From NCBI GenBank assembly GCA_038257155.1, contig JBBSJP010000069.1, forward strand, positions 1 to 16,190: 16,190 bases of DNA, read 5' to 3'. The stretch comes from JANJTY01 sp038257155 (lineage in GTDB: Bacteria > Pseudomonadota > Gammaproteobacteria > Xanthomonadales > Xanthomonadaceae). Made by a program: the position numbers and the translations under genes. Below, piece by piece: positions 14,101 through 16,190 of the stretch. Numbering within the stretch: position 1 is the first letter of the stretch; the number at the start of each line of letters is the position of its first letter. Under the pieces are notes generated by a model, which made no database searches, was not told the DNA's origin, and worked only from the letters and a program-made list of their open reading frames with translations.

Positions 14101-16190
14101 CTGCTCGACCGCTTCGGTCAAGCGCAGGCGCGCGGTGTTGCCGGCGAATTGCTTGTGCGCGGCGCCGGCGTGGCGCGCGGATATGTGAATCGTCCGCAGC
14201 TCAGCGCCGAGTGCTTTGTCGATGGCGGCTATCGCACTGGAGACCTGGTGCGCTGGCGCAACGACGATACCCTCGAATTTCTCGGTCGGCTCGATCAGCA
14301 AGTCAAGATTCGTGGCTATCGTGTCGAACTGGAAGAGATCGCCGCCGCATTGAACCTTCACCCGGCCGTGGCCGATGCGGCGATCGTCGTGCGCACCGAT
14401 CGCGCGCAGCAGAATCAACTGGTCGCCTACGTGGTTGCGCAGGCTGGCTGCGAATTGCCGGGCAGCGAAGATTGGCGGGCCTTTCTGCGCCAGCGCCTGC
14501 CCGACTACATGGTGCCAGCGGCGTTTGTAGCGATCGGGCGGTTGCCGTTGAATCGCAATGGCAAGCTCGATCGCGCGCGCCTGCCGGAGCCCGACTGGCA
14601 AATCGACATGGCTGCCCAGGTGGCACCGCGCACCGCCACCGAAGAGGCTTTGCTGCCGATCTGGTCCGAGTTGCTTGGCCAGACAAGCCTGGGTGTGCAC
14701 GACAATTTCTTCCATCTGGGTGGGCATTCGCTGTTGGCCGTGCAACTGGTCAGTCGCATCCAACGCCAGCTCGGCAAGGCGCTGGCGCTGCGCACCCTGC
14801 TCGAAGCCCCGACCATTGCCGAACTCGCCCATACCCTGGATGCGAGCAGTGATCTGAAACCGATGCTCGGCCCGCTGTTGAACGACGCCGGCAGCGCGCA
14901 TGAGCCGTTTCCGCTTACTGATGTGCAGCAGGCTTATTGGTTGGGCCGCAGCGGAGAATTCGATCTCGGCAATATCGGCACCCACAGCTATATCGAGATT
15001 CCGGCCAGCGAGCTCGACGTGGAACGCCTGGAGTGGGTCTGGAACCAGCTGGTGGAACGCCATGCCATGTTGCGCATGATCCTCACCGAAGAAGGCGCGC
15101 AGCGCGTTCTGCCCCAGGTTTCACCGTATCGGATCGCCTGCCACCACGGCACCGAGGCCCGCGCCGCACTCCGCGCGCGCATGTCGCATCAGATCTTCTC
15201 GGGCCTGCAGTGGCCCTTGTTCGAGCTCGCAGTCACCGTGCTTGATCCTCGCCAGAGCGTGCTGCATGTCAGCATCGACGCGCTCGCCCTGGATGCATCG
15301 AGCGCGATCCAGCTCGGCCAGGAGTTGACCGCACTGTATAAGGATCCGGAGCAGACGCTGACGCCAGTGTCGATCTCGTTCCGCGATTACGTGCTGTCCG
15401 AACAGTCGCTGCGCACGTCGCCACTGGTGGCTCGGTCGCGCGACTACTGGCACGGGCGCCTGAGCGATTTCCCGCAGGGGCCGGAGCTGCCACTGGCCAT
15501 CGACCCGGCTGCGATCAGCCAGCCGCATTTCAGCGGCCATTCCTTCAAGATGCCGGTGGCGTCCTGGCGGAACTTCAAGGCAGTTGCCGCCCGTCATTCG
15601 GTCACGCCAACGGCGGCCGTGCTCGGCGCCTTCGCCCTGGTGCTTGAACGCTTCAGCAAGCATCCGCGCTTCGCGCTGAACCTGACTCTGTTCAACCGCA
15701 TCGAATTCCACGAGGAGGTGGATCGACTGATTGGCGATTTCACTTCGTTGACGCTGCTGGAGATCGATCAGGCAGGCAGCCTGCCATTTGCGACACGCCT
15801 GCAGCAATTGCAACGTCGACTCTGGGCGGATCTGGAACACAAGTACTACAGCGGCATCGAGGTACAACGTGAACTGTCGCGCCGCGAGGGCAGGGCAGTC
15901 ACCTTTCCGGTTGTCGTCACCAGCACACTCGGTCTGGACGGCGATCAGATGGACAGCGGACCGTTCTCTCGCGACGAGATCTACACGGTCAGCCAGACAC
16001 CGCAAGTCTGGCTGGACTTCCAGTTGAGCGAGATGCACGGCAAGCTCTCCTGCAACTGGGACTACGTCGAAGGCCTGTTCCGCCCCGGTGTGGTGGAAGC
16101 GATGTTCGAGAGTTTCACCGGCTTGTTGTCGGCGCTGGCCGCCGACGAAGGCTTATGGACGGCGCGTGTGCCCGACACGCTGCCGGCACA
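2020..16190 (+). CDS. Giant NRPS: docking domain, four C-A-PCP modules and a Cy domain (3' end missing)
   Basis: From ATG 2020 the frame stays open for 4723 complete codons to the right edge. Layout with Met as residue 1: TubC-like docking domain 1-55; module 1 C about 62-497, A 498-1025, PCP Ser1068; module 2 C 1123-1557, A 1562-2080, PCP Ser2126; module 3 C 2182-2621, A 2625-3140, PCP Ser3186; module 4 C 3243-3678, A 3681-4190, PCP Ser4237; Cy from about 4295 to past 4700. Each A domain has the TSG[ST]TG ATP loop and the NGK lysine, each C domain has HHxxxD, and each PCP has LGGHS, so all modules look functional. Predicted substrates in order are Gly, Ser, an Orn/Lys-like residue and Pro, followed by a heterocyclizing module. 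No E, MT or TE domain is present here; termination must lie downstream. The protein acts in the cytoplasm after phosphopantetheinylation by a PPTase not seen in this window. I see no frameshift or internal stop. Confidence 0.98.
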   Translation, partial: MSLVSVLLALSERAVELCRSKTGLAIARGQSELGAEERSLLRSRKDELLSLFATLDIQSSAQLAPMSAQQRQLWTLQQLDAGDTRYHEAVAYRLHGKLTQERLHAALSQVVSRHALLRTVYREIDGEPLQIVRSEQQLDLRWYTLADTGMHDDAPDALRAAIARFVAAPFQLERRPPLRIAVWQIAANEHVLCINTHHIAGDRWSLNVLLRDWAQADAAPQFSLPALPLQYADYARHQRRYLASPQGQQDLAFWQHELADLPPVHQLPLDRPRSSAGKASAGIVSMPVPAALTMRLREFARGEQVSMFMLLQSVFSLLLSRLSQESEVVMGTVVANREHSELSEVFGHFVNTLVVRAEPPEDQSFRHWLQNTRERALAALDHQQMPFERVVEALNPLRSPSYQPLYQIMFAVHSDPAHCLQLDGLVVEELALDAHEAKFELALAVTPDAGGIDLRWEYSQALFDHGSVAGFARCYLTLLQAAVEAPDAALVDLDPLSADDQQAVLNASRPGRAPIDAPLTDIAVREQSARHGDRIAIRSGHDALNYRELEQRVAALAQRLRAHGAGRECLIATCLPRGIEQVVAMLAIWRSGAAYLPLDPGHPPARSAAILAAAEPLLLLGNAATRTSWECLQDSVPVIDWAQPAPAETASEPSSEQAPRHGDDLAYLIYTSGSTGVPKGVAIEHRHLAHKLADAAEVLAIAAEDVFPNLASAAFDISLLELLLPLIRGGTTVCVPAEDVAQLDALVAATADATVFHAVPSLMAAWLEFLAAAGEPAQLYPHLRCLLVGGDAVPPKLLADLHAAFEQAEVIELYGPTEATIISTWYRYPGFAQAQSTHCIGQGLPGVGAYVLDRQGRLLPDGVAGELCLAGAAVARGYYRQPDLSAAKFPLDPFSTLAGARMYRSGDLVRRQADGNLIFLGRNDHQVKLRGFRIELGEVEHALLAAPEIAGALVVLREDPGHPKALVAYFTVNPGAQRPAAAALKAMLTARLPTYMVPSFYMALDHMPLNANGKVDRKRLPAPAPMATVAKRAPVGAVQEMLAELWADLLGCDDFGIDENFFALGGHSLLAARLATRIGQRLQRQVPMKIVFEAQTIAELALRLGIANDAQPITLHAAPEAASYPLSPVQKRIWLAEQLQPGSALYHIPAWFSLRGTLDVERLHRAIQTVCDLHPILRMAYRDVDGEPRQFVRAPGPIDWSSRSWPAPVIDAQWPSDLRAHAHAFGAQPFDLDAGRVLRVELVRLAEQQHALLLVLHHIAADGISLTRLLAEFSAAYAQPDHASAAPPLSYVDYAVWANSNAATTGIEAALTQRAARLRDLPSVHNLPLDHPRPPIQTNRGGLCQQQLPATTWRAAQDLAARHDATPFMVLHAALVAFVHRHGGDKEIAIGVPAANREAPGCGEMIGCLVNTLVLRAAVSGEHSFAELLAASRAEVSDAFIHQALPFDALVERLAPTRSNAHHPLFQIMLAFEPGAVLSEPWPGLQWQALAPEYDTAKFDLTLYVASAGDGLQLTWEYARDLFEPETVAAMAERFGLLLEGALAEPDIALAELRILSAAERRQLEQWNATTTTYPDHALIHQLFEAQVARTPETPALRYLDSTLSYAALNAKANRLAHYLRGQGVGPDVLVGLCLDRSIEMVVAILAIVKAGGAYVPLATENPPLRLAQMIADAGISQVLCQARFAGLLPDTVVAHVLDDGSLDAVLAACSERNPELEQIGLQPDHLAYVIFTSGSTGQPKGVMVAHRGVVNRIDWMQREYALDHRDVVLQKTPYSFDVSVWEFFWPLMAGACLVVAKPDGHRDPEYLCALIAREAVSTLHFVPSMLRVLLEQHAEALAACATLRQVFASGEALPRDLVERFFASGSLAALHNLYGPTEASIDVSHWTCRPDVSGAAVPIGRPIQNIGLHVLDARMGQAPIGVPGELCISGVGLARGYLNRAELSAERFVEVELSPGVCQRVYRSGDLARWTRAGVIEYLGRLDHQVKIRGFRIELGEIEACLLARPEIADAVVLADALTGSEPQLLAYVVASDQDVDVEQLRASLTARLPDYMVPRQFIRLASLPLSSNGKVDRGQLPKPEALARGAFQAPQSPTETALAEIWTRVLGLVDIGVDDNFFRLGGHSLLAMRVLAAIRRRWPVQIEIRTLFDRQDLRSLAAAIDTATPVCETGIVQAHADADRAYPVSFAQQRLWLQEALTPGSVRNVMAGMLELHGDLDVHALESALNGLCARHQILRTVYFAVDGEPRQRILPATPRPLLLTDLSALAAPAREHLIATHCDEVGRAYDLRAESPLRAQLLKLGEQHHLLLLALHHIASDGWSNGILRNEISALYAAALAQTTAPLPALSLSYADFSSWQRSPAMVATLARQVEYWAGALRDAPSVHGLPLDRARGAVENPAGDVVHQELPLALAEALRQTARQHDVTLFVLLHASFSLLVGRYSGSTDIIVGSTFANRAAPGTDALVGLFMNPLALRTDLTGTPSFADLLRKARTRVLGAHEHQAAPFDLVLNALGVERSVAHAPLIQLMLILQNNDPGHWQLPKLTVQEHMLGTHQARLDLIVDAVEHDGGLSLRWEFSTALFERASIERMAANFRCLLEAAVAQPQLPAAQLPLLSAAESALLTSWNPAPLDLPIDARLVHELFEAQAEQRPAALAVIAGENSLSYANLDARANILAGLLLARGAGRGRRVAVLMPRSLESVIAFLGVLKAGAVYVPIEPEQPAARIAAILGQADPHCVLIDRDEPAVAFDYPMLRLAELELCAAAAAPTRGQNQTSSSALAYTIFTSGSTGEPKGVEVEHGAILASYLAWEPLYELKGATRRHLQMAGIGFDVCIGDLVRALCSGGTLVICPKPILLDAPALHGLLVAADIHCAEFVPIALRNLVRHLEETGERLHALRFLVAGSDIWHSADLERTRRIAGAHTRVANSYGLTEAAVDSTCYLPSAGASLPLTGVAPIGRPLRHASAYVLDGANNPCPIGVAGELHIGGPGLARGYLRQAELTAERFISNPFGAGRLYRSGDLARWRADGELEILGRMDHQVKIRGYRVELGEIEARLKTHPAVLEAVVVDFLRDSGDRQLAAYVGLRGEQSVSVDVLHEHLAQALPEYMVPMAVIILAALPMNANGKIDRKALPAPEAVGASLLQPPGNPIEAALVEQWRSLLGLTEVSVAANFFHLGGHSLLAARLAAFVADRFGVRIGLRAVFEAPTIQRLAERIAAAAPVSEAPIEAVDRRGELPLSSAQRRLWLVDQLEPGSAQYNIALALRIHGDLSPVALAQALSSVVARHEILRTTYHERGGQAWQQVNEAPALQLPMIDLTGLTPLERASALEQHATAEAGTAFDLSQDLMLRAVLIALTPTEHVVLFTLHHIAADGWSMGVLTEDLARAYRQALGEGSDAEFAPLTLQYGDYAVWQARHGTALPAPASLDYWRQHLADVPATHSLPLDRPRPARQSHRGAYHTIQVDGPTTVQLRALAREQGVTLFTVLHTALACVLARSSLVDEVLIGTPVANRGQTQLAPLVGFFANTAVLLTRCAPQASFAELLQANQRLLLEAIETHPIAFEQLVEALRIERSLRQHPVFQVLLVLQNNEQGALHLDGLQVEVFRPRAAVSKFDLSLDVFEQPESLELNWEYAADLFDQASIERLADRFITLLQAALHAPTQEFQRLPWLSASARSEIEDRSRSALAVVSPRLVQQWADDVVATAAAVRHGTRTLNYGELNRAANCLAQRLIAAGARPDAVVAIVLPRSIELIVAVLAVLRAGAAYVGIDPEDPAERRQHMLRDASVRIALAEPGLAADLAGCGVATLSVNLAELVAGSSAMHAPEVPELDMEHLAYLIFTSGTTGGPKAVLQTHRTLANLVEAQQLLPGGDRVLCAAMPTLQYAALAFDVSIQEMATAWRTGSELVLIDKHERVDPERVLALVAEHQIGRLFLPPAMLPPLAEAALLRPALHSLRELIVAGDALRITAPIQAWQQREGFTLINHYGPSETHVVSQHRVSASDGTLPPIGQAVAGHSFSLLDRFGQAQARGVAGELLVRGAGVARGYVNRPQLSAECFVDGGYRTGDLVRWRNDDTLEFLGRLDQQVKIRGYRVELEEIAAALNLHPAVADAAIVVRTDRAQQNQLVAYVVAQAGCELPGSEDWRAFLRQRLPDYMVPAAFVAIGRLPLNRNGKLDRARLPEPDWQIDMAAQVAPRTATEEALLPIWSELLGQTSLGVHDNFFHLGGHSLLAVQLVSRIQRQLGKALALRTLLEAPTIAELAHTLDASSDLKPMLGPLLNDAGSAHEPFPLTDVQQAYWLGRSGEFDLGNIGTHSYIEIPASELDVERLEWVWNQLVERHAMLRMILTEEGAQRVLPQVSPYRIACHHGTEARAALRARMSHQIFSGLQWPLFELAVTVLDPRQSVLHVSIDALALDASSAIQLGQELTALYKDPEQTLTPVSISFRDYVLSEQSLRTSPLVARSRDYWHGRLSDFPQGPELPLAIDPAAISQPHFSGHSFKMPVASWRNFKAVAARHSVTPTAAVLGAFALVLERFSKHPRFALNLTLFNRIEFHEEVDRLIGDFTSLTLLEIDQAGSLPFATRLQQLQRRLWADLEHKYYSGIEVQRELSRREGRAVTFPVVVTSTLGLDGDQMDSGPFSRDEIYTVSQTPQVWLDFQLSEMHGKLSCNWDYVEGLFRPGVVEAMFESFTGLLSALAADEGLWTARVPDTLPA
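2203..5340 (+). other. NRPS module 1: C-A-PCP, predicted glycine
   Basis: The C domain begins at MSAQQRQLW (residues 66-74), has RHALLRT, and its catalytic motif is HHIAGDRWS (197-205). The second His and the Asp are kept, but Arg203 replaces the usual Gly of HHxxxDG. The A domain shows A2 (WRSGAAYLPLDP), A3 (YTSGSTGVPKGV) and A10 (NGKVDRKRL, Lys1014). Pocket residues read by hand from Asp716 are D-I-L-H-L-G-L-I-I-K, which matches the glycine code DILQLGLIWK at 8 of 10 positions; Gly is favoured, with a small alternative such as Ala possible. The PCP has LGGHSLLAARL with Ser1068 (codon 5221-5223). As first acceptor in this subunit, the C domain should join the incoming azole-bearing chain to glycine. 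The C-A linker lacks the usual WN...LFExQ pattern of modules 2 and 3, hinting at a different origin for this A domain. Confidence 0.9.
5386..8520 (+). other. NRPS module 2: C-A-PCP, predicted serine
   Basis: The C domain starts at YPLSPVQKRIW and has the intact catalytic motif HHIAADGIS (from residue 1257). Its C2 motif is altered (LHPILRM for RHxxLRT) but keeps the His. The A domain starts near LEQWNATTTTYP; A3 is FTSGSTGQPKGV, A4 is FDVSVWEFFWP, and A10 is NGKVDRGQL with Lys2072. The pocket from Asp1778 reads D-V-W-H-F-S-L-I-D-K, essentially the established serine code (DVWHxSLIDK), so Ser is a strong prediction. The A2 motif reads AYVPLATENP where PLDPxxP is usual, a change outside the pocket. 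The PCP has FRLGGHSLLAMRV with Ser2126 (codon 8395-8397). This Ser is joined by a plain C domain, not a Cy, so it should remain an open seryl residue. Confidence 0.93.
8563..11700 (+). other. NRPS module 3: C-A-PCP, basic residue (ornithine/lysine-like)
   Basis: The C domain begins at YPVSFAQQRLW and has HHIASDGWS (from residue 2315). The A domain is distinctive: A4 is FDVCIGDLVRALCSGG, the 278-position region is IHCAEFVPIALRNL, and A5 is SYGLTEAAVDS, with Leu in place of the Pro of YGPTE. A3 (FTSGSTGEPKGV) and A10 (NGKIDRKAL, Lys3132) are standard. The pocket from Asp2836 reads D-V-G-E-L-A-S-V-D-K. It matches the ornithine code DVGEIGSIDK at 7 of 10 positions with conservative changes elsewhere, and the Glu at position 278 suits a positively charged side chain. 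Ornithine or lysine is the best guess, but this A-domain subfamily is less well calibrated. The PCP has FHLGGHSLLAARL with Ser3186 (codon 11575-11577). Confidence 0.85.
11743..14865 (+). other. NRPS module 4: C-A-PCP, predicted proline
   Basis: The C domain begins at LPLSSAQRRLW, with RHEILRTTY and an intact HHIAADGWS (from residue 3374). The C-A linker is short and divergent (IEDRSRSALAVVSP), unlike modules 2 and 3. The A domain has A2 LRAGAAYVGIDP (Gly for the usual Pro), A3 FTSGTTGGPKAV, A4 TLQYAALAFDVSIQE and A10 NGKLDRARL with Lys4182. The pocket from Asp3898 reads D-V-Q-F-I-A-H-V-V-K, the known proline code (DVQ[L/F]IAHVVK), and the surrounding TLQYAALxFDVS and HYGPSETHVV are also typical of Pro activators. 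The PCP has FHLGGHSLLAVQL with Ser4237 (codon 14728-14730). It hands its chain to a Cy domain, so Pro should sit directly before an azoline or azole. Confidence 0.93.
14902..16160 (+). other. Cyclization (Cy) domain opening module 5
   Basis: A full set of heterocyclization-domain motifs is visible: FPLTDVQQAYWLGR (from residue 4297), RHAMLRMIL, MSHQIFSGLQWPLFEL, the DxxxxDxxS core (Asp codons 15277 and 15292, Ser 15301) replacing HHxxxDG, FRDYV, LTLFNRIEFH, GDFTSLTLLE, FPVVVTSTLG and SQTPQVWLDF. The Thr of VVVTS (4634) and the Asp of VWLD (4666) match the residues implicated in cyclodehydration in studied Cy domains. The domain condenses the Pro-bearing chain with Cys, Ser or Thr and closes a thiazoline, oxazoline or methyloxazoline. 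The partner A domain, which would settle the ring type, begins after the right edge, so whether an Ox aromatizes this second ring cannot be told. The usual WLDHQ reads WLDFQ here. Confidence 0.95.

Noticed and set aside
3520..14600. Repeated A8 and PCP sequences as DNA repeats or recombination duplicates
   Set aside because: The recurrent stretches (such as HQVKIRGxRxELGEIE and LGGHSLLA) are conserved protein motifs with diverged codons. I found no long near-identical DNA tracts that would indicate a recent module duplication.
13099..15063. Long open frame on the - strand (654 codons) antisense to module 4 and Cy
   Set aside because: It lies wholly opposite well-conserved A, PCP and Cy motifs. 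Its Gln/Arg/His/Ala-rich translation shows no recognisable domain. High-GC coding DNA commonly leaves such antisense frames open.

Overview
The whole window lies inside a non-ribosomal peptide synthetase (NRPS) gene cluster read on the + strand. It holds two genes, both cut by the window edges. There is no RNA gene, mobile element, CRISPR array or intergenic stretch, and the only gap between genes is a 4-base ATGA overlap. Base composition is high GC (about two thirds by eye), with strong G/C preference at third codon positions. That and the proteobacterial/myxobacterial style of docking domains suggest a high-GC Gram-negative bacterium, perhaps a gammaproteobacterium of the Xanthomonadales/Lysobacter kind. 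The genus cannot be fixed from this sequence.

Region 1-2023 is the C-terminal end of an upstream NRPS. It encodes the end of an adenylation (A) domain (motifs A6-A8), a large FMN-dependent oxidase (Ox) inserted between A8 and A9, the A9-A10 tail, a peptidyl carrier (PCP) and a short acidic C-terminal docking peptide. An Ox embedded in an A domain is the signature of thiazole/oxazole-forming modules (EpoB, MtaC/D type), so the missing upstream part probably holds a cyclization (Cy) domain and a Cys- (or Ser/Thr-) type A core.

Region 2020 to the right edge is one uninterrupted reading frame of at least 4723 codons with no stop in view. It encodes an N-terminal TubC-like docking domain, four complete C-A-PCP modules and a nearly complete Cy domain that opens a fifth module beyond the window. 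By hand alignment to the GrsA Phe A-domain pocket, the ten-residue codes are DILHLGLIIK (Gly-like), DVWHFSLIDK (Ser), DVGELASVDK (basic, Orn/Lys-like, tentative) and DVQFIAHVVK (Pro).

The inferred line is: [Cy]-A(Ox)-PCP // C-A(Gly)-PCP - C-A(Ser)-PCP - C-A(Orn/Lys?)-PCP - C-A(Pro)-PCP - Cy-[A...]. The predicted product segment is thiazole/oxazole-Gly-Ser-(Orn/Lys)-Pro-azol(in)e. No epimerization, methyltransferase or thioesterase domain is visible, so an all-L backbone is the default reading for this stretch. I do not recognise a known compound with this order. The most interesting points are the two-lobed oxidase with complementary FMN motifs, the docking-peptide codons that also look like the ribosome binding site of the next gene, the altered HHxxxDR motif in the first condensation domain, and the two separate azole/azoline-forming sites flanking a Gly-Ser-X-Pro core.
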